A stretch of DNA of 64,000 nt from Cucumis sativus (taxonomy: Eukaryota; Streptophyta; Magnoliopsida; Cucurbitales; Cucurbitaceae): positions 22,491,489 through 22,555,488 of the forward strand of contig NC_026655.2 in NCBI RefSeq assembly GCF_000004075.3, given 5' to 3'. Below are positions 12,235-27,700 of this stretch, in pieces (positions within the stretch are counted from its first letter, which is position 1; each line of letters opens with the position of its first letter). Both the position numbers and the translations under genes were made by a program. The notes beneath the pieces were generated by a model. It saw nothing but the letters and a program-made list of their open reading frames with translations. It made no database searches and was not told the DNA's origin.

Positions 12235-14386
12235 ATGCGGAAGAGGAAAGAGAAACCGGAAATCTGTAAAACCACGGATGAGGAGAAGGAAGACGATGAA
12301 GAAGAAGAGAGAGGAAACGAAGTGAATGGCTTCTTTTCATGCTATCTCTTGGCCTCTGCTTGCCCTCGTTTCAAAGGCCATACCTATATCGGGTTTGAAA
12401 CTTTCCCACTCCATTTTTAGCTCCTTGCTTCCCTACATCGGACCTTCTATTTGCTTTCTAAATTCCCAATTTTCGAATTTCTTTACCATCTTTGATTCGG
12501 TTCTTTTGTAAAGATTGAGTGAGGGAAAACATAAAGAAATGTTGGTGAGTCGATCTGATCTGCTGGGTATTGATTTGTTGACTGTTTATATGAAATTTTA
12601 GATTCACAGTGAACCCGAAGCGCAGAATCAGACAACACAATGGTGAGATTAGATGCGGTGCTTGGCGTACTAAGAGGAAGAGACCTTGGGAGATGGTCTT
12701 GTGCATTTATGGCTTCCCTACTAATGTTTCTGCTCTTCAGGTTACATTTCCTGACTTTCAGCTCTAAACTAGTTTGATTCTGCGTTTTTTCTACTTGATT
12801 CTCTTTTACTAGCTGAATGAATGACACTTCGATGATTATGCAAATGTTGAGATGTTAGATTAAAAGAAGAAAAAAAGCAGATTCTCTTTCAGAACTCATT
12901 TTTTTTATCATAAGAAATAGTGGCTTGCATATTAGGGATTTTATGGCTTAAAGAATATACCAAAATTTGTTGCTGCTTTAATTTTCTTCTTTAGCCGTTT
13001 ACTTTCTTGTAAGTTTCCATCAGTTCTAGAATTTGATTTTCTAAACTGTGGGTACAGTTTGAATGGGCGTGGCAGCATCCTAATGAGTCACTGGCTGTAA
13101 GAAGTGCTGCTGCAACTTTCAAGTCTCTCTCTGGAGTTGCTAACAAAGTTAAACTTGCATACACAATGCTCACACTTCCTGCTTGGCGTGGGTATGACAT
13201 TTGAAAAAATTTATACAATCTTGTCGAATTTGTCTGTTAAATATGCGAGAAGCGTGAAGAGAAACCTAAAAATAATGAAAATATCCATCAACATGTATTG
13301 AAAGGTTTGACATTGATATTAAATATTATTGAACATCTCCAATATCTTCTATAAATGCTTGTAAACATCAAATCTTCAAATCGATGTGGACATGAGTATT
13401 TTAATCCTTGGATAATCCTCCATATCAGCAAGAAAAGGGAAAGATTTATAGTATCTCAATAAAGACAACAATCTTATAACTGTCTTGTTTTTGGGGCAAA
13501 ACCAAAGTTTGAGAGTGAAAAGGGCGATATCTTATTACTGTGATTTATGAAGGAGCAACAAACTGATGTAATTTCAATCAATTTTGTCTGGCAATCTCTT
13601 TATTCACTTATTTCTCCTTATCCTTGCAGTTTAAATATAACTGTAAACTACTTCTCTACAAAGTTCATGAAGAATGCGGCTGGTTGCCCAAGTTTGCCAG
13701 AGCATATGAAGGTCCAAGTTTCCCCCATCAATGAGCTTCCATGCTATTCCGAAGGAGATCAAGATATGCTTGAAAATGAAGGTGACTGGGAGTATAATCG
13801 AGAACGTGAAGAAATTTGTGGTTTTCGAGTGTATGGATCAATGAAAGAAGTTTCAAATGAAGTTCCTCAAAAGTTAATGGATTATCAGACAGGTACAGAT
13901 GGAAGACCTCCTCACGTGTTGCGTGGATGTGATAAGGAGCTTGAGACCAATGAACAAGTGCCACCTTCTTCATGTACTCCGTCTTATATTGATGTGGGTA
14001 TGTCTTATGACTTGTGTGCATGTGATGAAGGACTCGAGAATGATGAAAGAGAGGCAGCTTCGTGTGGTCAGTCTTGCATTGTAGCAGGTACATCTAGAAC
14101 TGAAATTGTCATTGATGACGAAGAGGAAAACCAATTAGAAGGGAGTAGTATGAACTTGCAGGAGCAACCAGGTAGGGAGAATTTAACATCAGGAATAGCT
14201 TCTGAAATCAGTAAAGTTTCAAGGTGGAACAATGGCTGGGTTCCAACTGTTGAGTATGAGGTTATCGATGTGTCTACCCCGTCTCCAGACTGCCGAACAA
14301 GTTCGCATAGATTCAAGAGAAGAGTTACTTCCGGTAAGTCTGAGATGATTGACTTGACTAAATCTCCTACATTTATTCAATTGTAG
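12235..14386 (+). CDS. SLX1: SLX1-type structure-specific endonuclease (GIY-YIG nuclease; Arabidopsis HIGLE-like)
   Basis: Four exons, 12235-12392, 12602-12740, 13058-13191 and 13630-14386, give 395 aa. A basic-acidic N-terminus leads into the GIY-YIG domain: CYLLAS (residues 36-41), TYIGFT (50-55), [10 protein letters not shown] (59-68), then [11 protein letters not shown] and the conserved FEWAWQHP and [12 protein letters not shown] blocks. SLX1 cuts branched DNA such as 5' flaps and Holliday junctions, with SLX4 in animals and fungi. The long last exon encodes a Ser-, Glu- and Asp-rich tail. No complete Cys/His RING or PHD finger like that of yeast and animal SLX1 is visible. The tail instead shows short hydrophobic-acidic motifs (EIVIDDEEE at 302-310, VIDVSTPSP at 355-363, MIDLTKSP at 383-390) and an internal repeat; see findings. 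The start at 12235 was chosen because the frame opens near the leader repeat; an upstream in-frame ATG at 12133 is less likely. Confidence 0.9.
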
Positions 14387-16504
14387 AAGGATGGATGGAT
14401 TTGGATTATTGTGCATATAGGAGATATGGAATGAGTTTTCATGAGAAGTTTCATTTTTGCAATGAAGAGGTAGTATTACTATAACAGATAGCATCTTCTC
14501 AACCCTTTTCAGAGATAACGTGGGCTCAACTATGGTTGACTAGACCAAATAAGAGGGGAACATGTTGTCAAGTTATATACAATAATTATAATAACAGCCT
14601 CTCTTGCAAAGGCATCATTTTAAAGGGGAATCTAAGTCTGAAAAATAACATTGAATCGGTTGTGGTATCAATTAATTTGTTTCAAACGACCGGGATCAAT
14701 GTTCAACTATGCAACTACACCTTGGTTACATATCCATCTATACTACTATATATGGATGGAGTGTAGATGAGAGAATGTTTTTTACTTTTTTCTCTTTGCT
14801 CGATTCACATTCCTTCCTTGTATGTACCTTTCCTGTTTTGACAAGGAATGACAATGGAAGAGAGATTATGAGTTTATAGAGGCATATGAACAGAAATTCA
14901 AGCAAGGAGAAAATGAAGGTGAATCATCTAAGTGATAATTGTATCGTTCTTAAAATTTAGAAAGAAAAAAAAAATCTATCACCACCGCTCATATTGATAA
15001 ACTTGAAAAATTGCGATTCATAATTTATAGTTTTTCTTTTCTCATAAGGTTCTTCATTAAACTTCATGTCCAATATTTATTTATTTTAAAATCCATGAGA
15101 TTTATATCCGTTCAGTCATTTTTATTTTTTATTTTTTTAAAATTGTCTTATTGTAATAATTTGTCTTTGTTATACGAACAAATTTTAATATTGTTTTATA
15201 GTTAATGGCAAAAGGAATGCGTATCGCTTGATGATTTCAACCCAGGGTAAAACCATATTTCAACAGATGTTTATACCATTGCAATGCTTCAGTCCCACAT
15301 GTAATTTATGCAATCTTTATGATATTAAATATTCTCGAATAGAATTCATTCACAACGAAACAACTATGTCTTTTAAGTCCTCAAAACTTGATAATTAATA
15401 CGTTCTTCTATCGTAAAAGTATGTAAGGTTTATTCTCACTTCCTTTCAATTATTATATTAAAAACTATGCCTTTTTAGATGAGATTGATGACTCCAAAAA
15501 AGTATAATTTGTACGGTAGATAGAATTTACCAATTGAGAAGGGAAATGCAGATTTTCATCCATTGGAGAAATGGGTTGGTGAGATTTAATTTGATTCAAA
15601 AAAATCTATGGAGTAGAGAGAGAGAGAGAGATTGTGTTGGTGAAGAATTGTGTATGGTAACAAACATAGAAGTCCCAATAAGATAGGAAAAGAGGAAGAC
15701 CACAGAAACAAAGATAGGTTTATTGAGTGATTGATGGTAGAAATTAATTAAGTTATTGAGTGATGGATGGCTTTTGTCTTTACCATTTTTGTTTCCCCAA
15801 AAGGAGGCAGTAATGGCAGACATAATATCTCATTTGGTTTGAATGAATAATATTGCAGAAACAAACCCAATATCAACACCCATTAGATCAGCACATAATA
15901 AGAGGTACATTTGGCTCAACCTGTTCTGTTTTCTTAATTTGTTTTTTCTGTATGTTCCTCTCTCAAAACTCAAAGGGGGTGTATATGTTAATTTGAATTC
16001 CCTGTTTATAAAATCATACTTAAGTTGGATCTTAATTAAGGGTTAATAGTTAGATCCTAGATTAGCGATGATAAAGTTAATTGTAATATGCTTGTCCTCT
16101 TCATTTATGCCTTCGTTTTGGGGTCAACACTCAAAGCACACACATACACATGGACATCATCAATTCATTCATATGCATATGTGTGTCAGTTGTCTTTCAT
16201 ATTATCATTGACCAACTGTATTAATTTATCATGAGATTTGAGGTGTAATAAATATGAAGAAGAAGAAAAAAAAAAGAAAGACTTGCAGTAAGTAAAATAT
16301 TTAAAAGAGATTATGATATTTTACTGGTTTCCTATACTTTTGGTTCTAGTTCATTTACTCGTAAAATAGTTATCTTTATTTTTCAAATCAATTTGTGATC
16401 AATGGATCAAAAATATGAAGCAAAGTTGAAATAGTATTTAAAAGTATTATTTGATTTGAACGGTTTGACCCATTCTGAGTATTAATTAAAAGAAAACATG
16501 TATG
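14387..16504. other. Spacer between SLX1 and the DUF688-like gene
   Basis: 3' flank of SLX1 followed by AT-rich sequence. A short (GA)n run is near 15.62 kb. No coding exon or RNA gene seen. A TATATATATA run at 16505-16514, 40 bp before the next start codon, could be a TATA box, though it would leave a very short leader. Confidence 0.45.
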
Positions 16505-16553
16505 TATATATATAGGGGATAGATATTGGAAGTGAAATAGGGAGAGAGGAAAG

Positions 16554-17147
16554 ATGAACATGGGGGGAAGAAATTCAGGTGAATTGGGAAGTGGAAAATC
16601 AGGGAAGATGAGGCTAAAGAAGCTAAGAAAAAGGGAGGACATGTCGACAATAATGGTAGAAGAAGAAGATTACCACACAGGATTATCAGCCTCAGTTCCA
16701 TTCCAATGGGAGTCAGAACCAGGAACTCCAAAGGCTAATTTGAATGATAGGAATAGTAGATCTCTTCTTTCTCCTCTCACTCCCCCACCTTCCTATTTCT
16801 CCAATCATCTTATCATCAACTCATCCCCTATGATCCATCTTTCTTCTAAGCCTTCTTTTAATAAGCCAAGTTTCCTCAACACTGTCTTCAGAAAGCTTTC
16901 TGTGAAGCCCAGTACTCTCCAGCCTCCCTCCCCTGCTTCTTCCTCCTCCTCAAGCTCTACCATGGAAAGACGGAGATATGCAAGTCCTAGAAGATTGTCG
17001 TTTGACTCGAGAGTGGACGACGACGACGACGACGAAAATGAAGACGGCAACTTAGAATCACCTGTTTCTACTTTGTTCTTTGGACGTCGAAGTGATAAAG
17101 GATGCTACCCAAAATTGGTCAAGGTATTCACTAGATATTCTAAATGA
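16554..17147 (+). CDS. DUF688-like uncharacterised protein
   Basis: Single exon of 197 aa. Near the N-terminus is a basic block (KMRLKKLRKRED), then ASVPFQWESEPGTPK (residues about 46-60), the hallmark of a plant family labelled DUF688 or hydroxyproline-rich-like. The middle is Ser/Pro-rich, followed by a serine run, RRRYASPRRLSFD, a stretch of six aspartates, and a C-terminal STLFFGRRSDKGCYPKLVKV. No signal peptide or membrane segment is evident; low-complexity composition suggests a largely disordered protein. A second possible start (Met-3) is two codons downstream. The biochemical role of the family is not known to me. Confidence 0.8.
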   Translation: MNMGGRNSGELGSGKSGKMRLKKLRKREDMSTIMVEEEDYHTGLSASVPFQWESEPGTPKANLNDRNSRSLLSPLTPPPSYFSNHLIINSSPMIHLSSKPSFNKPSFLNTVFRKLSVKPSTLQPPSPASSSSSSSTMERRRYASPRRLSFDSRVDDDDDDENEDGNLESPVSTLFFGRRSDKGCYPKLVKVFTRYSK

Positions 17148-18573
17148 AATTAAACAGACGAAGTACTTCATATGATATATTGAGAAGAGAGCTATATATA
17201 TATATATATACTACATGCGTTTTGTTTTGCTTTTTGTTTTTTTCTTGAGTTTACCCGTTGATATAAGAGGGGATAGAAGAGAAGCATCAGTACTTGGGAT
17301 CTTCATCATACTGTTCATATTCTCCTTTCATAAACAAAAATGTATTCCATCATATATGATTGCACATATTTCAATTCCATATATCACTGTTCTTGGCTCT
17401 TATGACCTTTTAATTTATATCCCAAATTAATTAACCCAGCAAAACAAAACAAATTTTGGATGAGGTAGTTACAGTTATATATATGTATTATATAATATAA
17501 TGAAGAGAGTAATTAATTATATGAACAATGAATAATAAAACATGATGGAAGGCGTGGGAGAGAGAGTTGAAGGATTGGTATGAAGGCCAATTCAAAGTGT
17601 TGACAAATAGTATATAATCTAATATAATTAAGTTATAACCAACATATATAATTTGTAACCCCATTTCAAATTATTATATAAATATTATAAGGTCGGTGAC
17701 AATAAATATATACATATATGCAAACTTATAAAATTAAAGATCTAATTACTTAATTAATTGCCCTTTCACTCTTAACAATTTCAAGTCAACTCTCTTTGGA
17801 AAAATAGGGGTTTGAAATTGTGAATTAGCTCTTGTAAATAATGTTGATTACTAGGCTTTCATAACTTCAAGATCCAAACATTATTCAATTTAAAGCAAAC
17901 TAACTAATTAAAAGAAAATTTTAGGGTTATGTTTGAATTAGCAATCGAATCAAATTGCAATATTCAAACCGAAATACAAATTATAAAATTTTGGACTAAT
18001 TAAAATCTCACATGTTCCAAATTTATTAAAATTTAAAACAAGACTTTGAGAGATCCCTTTATATATCGTCTATGTTAATATTTGAGCCAAAAAAATAACT
18101 CACCCAAAATTCAACTAATTGGACCTAAAGGTGACAACTCTAGGATGTTTATATATTCATAAATTCTTCCAGTAATTAGAAGATCAAATACTTAAAGTTT
18201 AGGAATAAATCTAAAAAGGTGTATATTCACGGGTTATTAATTCAACAAAAAGAATCAAAGATCAAAGACATCAAAATAAATAGTAAATTTGAAGTTTTAA
18301 AATAGAATAGCATAAGTCTCGGATAGAGGTTGATGTTATACTTTTGAAACTTGATAATAAATAATGGTGACATTACAATAACCTTTCGTCTTATTATTAA
18401 TTAAATAGTAAAAACAAAGATGGATGCGAGAAAAAGATAAGTCGGCGGCGAGCAATGATATGATTTATGAAGGGCCGACGCCGACGCCGACCGAAACACA
18501 AACGAACAAAAGGTAGGAATAATATATATATTTCATAAAATTAAAAAGCAGTCTATAATTAGTTGTAAAAATT
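17148..18573. other. AT-rich spacer between convergent genes
   Basis: Lies between the 3' ends of the DUF688-like gene (+) and the peroxidase gene (-). It has a (TA)n run near 17.19-17.21 kb and AT-rich sequence; no exon was found. A GC-richer patch of CGACG/GCCGACG wording at about 18.44-18.50 kb probably belongs to the peroxidase 3' region. Confidence 0.5.
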
Positions 18574-20444
<1,871 letters not shown>

Positions 20445-20510
20445 TATTATTACTGTCTCAGTGATATTATGTTTGGATTCTGTAAGGAATGTTGGTATCT
20501 CAAACTATGA

Positions 20511-20517
20511 ATATATA
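20511..20517 (-). promoter_or_regulatory. TATA-box candidate of the peroxidase gene
   Basis: On the minus strand the sequence reads CACTATATATTC, 67-73 bp upstream of the peroxidase start codon. Position fits a TATA box with a leader of about 40 nt. Confidence 0.5.
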
Positions 20518-21784
20518 GTGACCCAAGTTTCAGCTTGTTGCATCTTGGCGGTTTACCTTTTGTACAAAGTCAAGTTCAAATGTTGAAATTTTGTGAACAA
20601 AAACAGAAAGGAAATGAATTTTCACGAGCCTAAACCCACACTAGTGTGGGTGGGTGTACCAAATCTTAATTACTACTTTATCTGGTATTTTTTGTTTTTG
20701 TCTTGGCTTTAATTGTTTTAAATAGCTCAATTTGAAATGTCATTGACTATATAGCTTTCATTTTCTTAAGCATGGGAAAGTTCAACTAGCTGAATTCATT
20801 GAATAGTGATTTTAATATATATATTCTTAATTAGACTTGAAGAAGTGAATGTTGATGTCGTCTAGGCAGCACTGATTGGGGTGAGTTTTAACTAAATCAT
20901 ATTGGATGTGTGAACAGAATGCATATTAGGAATCTTATACTTGGTCAAATTATTAGTGCTTTTAGTTCTATACACTATATTGCATTGGTAAATGTAAGAC
21001 TAATTAGGAGATATTCAATTCCATATGATTTTGCTAATCCCCCAAACTTTAGAATCTTCCAGTGCCTAAAATGTGACAAAATTTTCAAATGTTATAATGG
21101 ACTGCGACCAAGCTAAGGTAGGGGTCACAAACATTCATACAAGCCTTGTTGCAGTTTACAGCTCAGAAAATCAGATATTAATATTTCACTTTTGAAAACT
21201 AATTAAAGTTTTCGGTCTAAATGGAGGCTGAAGAAGTTTCTAAGCATCATTTTGCAACCCTACAACGAAATGTCCTGCCATGAATATGTCAATTTATACA
21301 AGTTTGACCTATAATTTTCAAAACCAATCATTTAGGTAACTTGTGAATTCCAACACCTAAGTAGTATTGGCCATTGGATTATAAAGGGATATAAGTTGAT
21401 TCTTAATGAATAATAATTATGTGGCAATATTCTTTAAAAATTGTAGATATAGCAAATTTTATTAATGAGACTATTATTTGGTTAATCCTTACCAGAGAGT
21501 TAAAACTTTACAATATTTTGAAAATTTTGTCCATTTTACTATACTCTTGTCACCCAATATGTACTCTAGACTGGGTCACCGGGAGAGTAAAAGATTGTTA
21601 ATGGAGCAGTACGATTATTAAGCAAATCTCTGGCTACAAAATACAAATATCACACCACATCATATATATCTCAATCTATCAATTATTGTTGCCTCTCGGT
21701 TTTCGTCAGGTCTAGGAAAATTATGAAAACAAAAATTGGAACAATAATGACCAAAATTCACTTCCTATTATCAGTGCACAAAAA
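20518..21784. other. Spacer between peroxidase and TIC110
   Basis: Contains the peroxidase upstream region and the 3' flank of TIC110, both on the minus strand. Open frames of 60-68 codons at 20910-21116 and 21419-21601 show no family resemblance. No RNA gene seen. Confidence 0.5.
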
Positions 21785-24700
21785 TCAAAATACAAAGTTT
21801 TCCTCCTCCGCACCAATAGGTTGTAATCTATCCCCCATTTCTCGAATAGCAGCTGCAGTAGAGTCATCTATGCCCAGCAAATATTGCAAACGAGACAACT
21901 TCTCAGGGGTCGGCTCGCTCTTTGCATATACAGAGTACAGATCGGCAAGTTCTTCCGACACATCCCATGATAAAGGCTTCGATGGAACAGCTTTGTCACA
22001 TGCAAGAAGATCATTGAGAGATGATACCTGAAGAAAATAAAAACGCCCTATTACACTTGGAATCTAAGTCAACAGTACTCAGTAATTAACTGAAGATATT
22101 TGCACAACTTCAATCTCGGTTGTTAATCTACAAATGAAAATAATTAAAGTGAAACATATCTTACCACCCCCTGACGATTTCTCTGCCTGAACAATGCCAC
22201 GGCCTGAACTAAGGAGTTTGACAACCTGCTCTCTGCCAGCTCGTGTACAACCCGTTTTGCCTTCTCAGCATTAATGTTGAGGTCCAACGGGATTTTCTCA
22301 TAGACTTCTTCTTCATCGAACTCGCCAGTGCCGGATGAGAAAATGTCATCCACAGTCTTTTTGAAGAGATTCTCTCGCAATCTCTCAGATATCATGCTAT
22401 CTAGATCAACATTTGCTTCCTTAAGTTCTCTAATCTGCTTAATGTTGAGCCGTCCTTGACCAACAGCAGTTTCGATGGCAGCAGCCATTTTTGTGGTTGT
22501 TATGTTCTTAATGATCTTATTGGCATATTCAGCAGGCAACCCAACTTTCTTCTGTAACTCGTTGAGCTGTTCTACCCTGGCCTTTGTAAGTTGACCATCG
22601 GCCAAAATTACCTCAGCTTGTTGCTGGAAGGCCTGCTCAGCAAGGCTCCTATGTACTTCAACAGTCTCCTTAGTGGTTAAACCCAAAATGTTGCCAAGCT
22701 GATTTAGTAAGACATACTCAGAATCATCCTTCTTTGTCGTAATCTGAGCACCAAAAGGAATACGGGTAACTTCACCAGTTATACAAAAAAGCAAATATGT
22801 CTTGTAAAGGTCGGTTCGTTCTCTTTCTGGCAGGTCATCCTTCAAAGTGATCTCTGTCTGACCAGGTTTCCCCAATTTTGCAGAAAGCTCTTTGTTTGGT
22901 TTTATTTTCCTCAAAGTCTGAAGTGATTCCCATTCCTCGTCCTCCTCAAGCTGTTCCTCTACTTCTTTGATAGGCTCTTCCGATGAGGCATCAGCATCAG
23001 AAGATTCCCCTTTTATATCAGCCACCAATTCTGTAACAACTAGCGTATTAAAAGCAATCATCTTCTTAAGTTCTTTTGCAGCTTCAGTACGGTTTCCAAC
23101 TCCACGAGCTCGCTTTATATAGTTGATGAAAACCTTCCGAACCTTCAAGAATTGGATAGTATAAAGAGAATCAGGATGAGAACAACAAAATATTTTCTCA
23201 AGCTATTGAAAGAACACAATAAAGATGATTACTCACTGCTTTGCTGGCAATTGACATGGCAGCCTCCCTAGTCAAGCGCAAGCCATGAGCTGCCTTCTTC
23301 ACAGATTTCTTTATATCTGCATCATAACCATCAACACCTGCAGCAATGGCCTCCCTTACAACCTGGAAAAAGAAAATAGAAACATTAGTCTTGATAGAAT
23401 AGAGGTGGAAGTCCCACCAGATAGTGTGTCAAATTACAGACAGAAACAAGTCCAACTGTTTTATGAAACCCATAAATAAGAACTTAATAAGTGAAAATGA
23501 ACTGTTAGACACCAAGGCACTAGACATAATAAACAAAGAGATGCTAAATATCATTACCTTTTCAAACAAGGAACCACAAATATCTGTATGTGCCGCTTCG
23601 ACAGTCTGTTGAGGTATGCAAAGCATAACTCTTAACCTCAGCAGTGCCGATACATCCTCATCACTCAGCTCTCCATCAGCAACACATTGCTGAAGCTTTT
23701 GTCGGTAAATTTCTTCATAACACAACGGGTAATTCAGAAATAATCGTGAAAAAGATAGGTGACTTATAAACAGGCACTCGAAAATATGGATAAAGATGTA
23801 TGAACAAGCTGAATGAATACTAGGAAAGCTCAAAGCGGAAGCTGATTATTGGACAGCACAGACCAAACACAGGGGAGCCAGATCCCACAACCAGTTGTAT
23901 CATCTAAAATAAAATACCTTCATGAATCTCACTGGCCTTCAATGGATCAAAGTGAAGCTCCTCACAGAGATTTTGGAGGAAGGCTGCTTTACTATCTGCT
24001 ATCTCCAAATCACCACTACTAACAGACTGTGAAAGACGTTTGCGATAAACCTTTGAGGTAACATCAAGTGTAATGTTTTCTGCTTCTCGCGTCCCTAAAC
24101 CGAATATATTTCTCAATTGATTCAAGGCAGCAAGCTGAGAGGGAAAAAAAAGAAGAAAAATAAATTATCACTATCCTTTACAATGGGGGAAGGGAAAGTT
24201 ATTTGCAACAAATCAACTACTAATAGAGAGATAGACATGCACTGCATTGACCTAAGGAGAAAATTCTCAAGAAAATATTTATAGTAATCATCAGTGAGAA
24301 ATTTAGAGCATGCTTGGAAGAGAATCTGAAACCAGAAATTTTAAAACAAGGGTTTCAATGAAAACAAAAGTGTATTTTATGTTTTTCAGATATTTCTTTG
24401 GTAACAGGTTCAAATATTGGATTCTAGTTTTAAAAAATGTTTAAATCTGTTTCATACTATATATTTATAAATCATAAAACCAGTCTAACTTATTCACTAA
24501 GATTTAGCCGATAATAAGCTATTATTTATTAATTTATTTATAAATATAATTTATATTTAAAAAGTTGGTTAAACTACAATTTTAGTCTCTATTGGTTGGA
24601 GTAAGTTAGAGTTTAGCCTATTGTATGATAAAATATCATAAATAGTCCTTATGATTTGACAACCATGATTTGACAACCTTCATAAATAGTACCTACGTCA

Positions 24701-27700
24701 TACCAAAAGAACTAAATTCTAGTTACAAACCATTGAGACTAAATTTTATCCTTTTATTTATTTTATATGATTATATAATTTATAATAAATTACATAACAC
24801 ATATTATATAAAAGAAATGAATTGAGTTTATAACATAACATAATGTATTTCTAAATGTTTTTAGATGTATTTAATATAATTTTGTTTTATAAATGTAAAA
24901 TTCAAAATTTTGATATATTAAAAACATAAAAAAGTTGTTTCCAAAATTTTCACTGATCACATAATCCAAAAATAGTATTCAAAAACAAAATACAAAATTC
25001 AGATCACCTGACAAATACATATTTGCATAACTCCACAAATTTAAAAACATAAAATAGAATCCAGATTCTCTACCAAACAGGGCCTGCCTTAGTGAATCAT
25101 GGTTTTATGTTTGCGATGGTTTCCCGACGTTAACTTCAAATAAAAAATTTATTCAACTTTTGCAGGCTAGTATTCCAACTGTAATTATTTCTTGAGATGA
25201 ACTCATAGCAAGGGGAAAAAATGAAAAGAAAATATAATCAGCAGCCTAATGCAAACCTAAAACATAACAACATGCACCGCTTTTGACGTACAAAGTGTGA
25301 AGAATTAGCATAAAGAACGATTAAGCCTTCAAGAAGGATTAGAAATCATTATATAATTAAATGCTAACCAAGAGCGGTACATGTTATTATATTTTGGGCT
25401 TCCGTTAGAAATATATTTCCTCATTTGTTAAACTATATCTTGAGGAGGGATCGAATATTGGATTTTGTGAAGCATGGTGGGCGGCTGATAAAGCTCTTCT
25501 GTGAGCCATTTTGAACAACAGCATTTGCTAGCTTATATTTTACCAGGCTTTGATCCTTCCGCCTCTTCTGTCATTAGGTTTCACATTTCATCTGTCTAAT
25601 AGAGAGCAAGCATTAGATACTGCAGGTCTTCTTACTGTTCTCTTCAGGCTCAGCAAGTGCTTCATGGGAGAAGGGATTCTAGGCTGTGCAGGGGGTTCTC
25701 TTGCCATTCTTACATAGTTTGTGGTTGTCCCCACCTTCCCCTCCCCTCCCCAAACTACCCCTGCTTACTCCTCCATCAAGGTTAAAATCTCTGAGGTAAA
25801 CATTTTGGTGTGGTAAATTGTACATGAAAATTTCATCACTATGCATCATTTTCAGACAGTCTTCCTTGTGTTGTATCTGCAGTGATGTACATAGGGGTCA
25901 TTGGGCCAGGTAAAGTACATACATCACTTGTTCTGAGATTATCAATTTGCTAAGTATCTCTGGTTTTGTTGGTTGGAGAACTTGGCTCATCTTTGGCCTA
26001 ATTGCAATGATTAGGCTATTACTGAGGAGGTCCTAAGCCTTCTTTTTTTAAAATGAAAACAAGCCTCTTTATTAATATTAATAAAAGAGACTAATGCTCA
26101 AAGTACAAGAGAAATGTACCAAGGGCAAAAAGGACTAAACGAACATAGACAAGACAGAACATAATAAAATTGCAACAGCTGGACAAGAGCCTCTAAAACC
26201 CGAGCAAAACAAGAACCAAATACAAAGCAAGCTGAAAGCTTTTTCAACATGGAGACCCAAATCAGCTGAGATCTTGATCACAAACTGCTTCAAAAATGAA
26301 TGGAAAGGAAAGCACCAAGAAAGGGCAACCAGTTGTGCTGCTTCAAGCTTGATCTTCAAAAATGAAGGGAAAGGAAAGCACCAAGAAATCTTTCATCTCA
26401 CCAATAAAAACTCCACGTGTATTACAGAAAAAGCCCATCAAAGCTACAATTCGTCAAACAGAATTCTTCTTCCGTATGCCATCCAACTTCTCCAAATTCT
26501 TACCACTGGAAATTTCTCTCATCTTTTCTTTCTTCTTTAGTTATAGTAATTCCAATCTCCACATCTTCTAGCTCTTCTGAGTCATTCTTTCCTTGGGATG
26601 ACAAAAGATCCACGGCTGTCTCCTCGGGGGTTGAACAAGCCCTCCCATCTACATCAATAGATGATTCAATTTCTTGTGAAGACATGAGATCTACAGATAC
26701 CGCCTTTGAGGTTGACCAATCCCTTTCATCTATATTAACAGATTCATTCCTATGCATTGAAATATCGAAGCAAATTCTGAAGTTTGATCGACTGACCTCA
26801 ACATTTCCATCTTGCACAGAACTCATAGCTTCATCCTACGATGCGTATCGTTCTTCCATACTCAAAATCAGAAGCCAGCATATCAACTGATAATCCCACA
26901 ATAACCAGCCTTGCTAAATCTTTCACTAAGATGAAACCACAAAACTGCTAAAAAATAATAATTGTTCAATCGGTTGGAAACATTTCTTGAGCCTAGCTTC
27001 TTCATTGAATCTAGGGAAAGTACTAGTTCTGAATTAGGTGTTTCAAGAGACTTGAATCCCAATCTCTTTATCTGCAACCTTCAAACCACACAAGTTTCGC
27101 TACACATACTCCATTGTAACCTATTATTGAACCAAAAAGAGACTAAAATCAGATCTCAAATGAAAACTTGTTGGCATTCATCTACTAGCAACTTTAAATG
27201 GGCCGCTGACAGTTCGTAATGCTGAGACTAAGACAGGTTTCCAGAGATCTGTTTTCTAGTATTCAAATCCTCTTCATGCTTAAACAAATCATAGAGATCG
27301 GTTTCGAAGGAGTCCTTCAAAGAATGATCCTCTAACTCATTTAGCTTCCCCAAATGATCATCTTCCTCGCTGCTTACACTAAAAGAAGAGTCAAAATCTG
27401 AATCACATTTCTTTTTGGATGGAGGGGCCTGAGTTTCAAGAGAAGGGCAATTTTAGGTGACAAGCTATTTTGTGGGAATCTCAACTCGAGAGGACGATAT
27501 AATTTTTGGAGAGGCAGAGTCATGGAGAGGCAATGTAACAAGGTTTGGGAGAAGGCAAGATTTAATGATTGTCTCCTATGTAGGTGTCAATCACTATGCC
27601 TCTTTGTAACTGTAGTCCTAGTTTGATCTCGTTGGAATAGAGTCCCTTTTTTTAGTTTCTCATAATCTCCCTGAATAGAGTCCCTTTCTTTGTGACTGAT

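Noticed and set aside
12483-12827. 114-codon minus-strand frame over SLX1
   Set aside because: It lies antisense to intron 1 and exon 2 of SLX1, where the plus strand encodes a conserved GIY-YIG segment.
26417-26890. 157-codon plus-strand frame and 108-codon minus-strand frame inside TIC110 intron 10
   Set aside because: They overlap each other in opposite strands, match no family, and lie in repeat-rich intron sequence next to a LINE 3' end.
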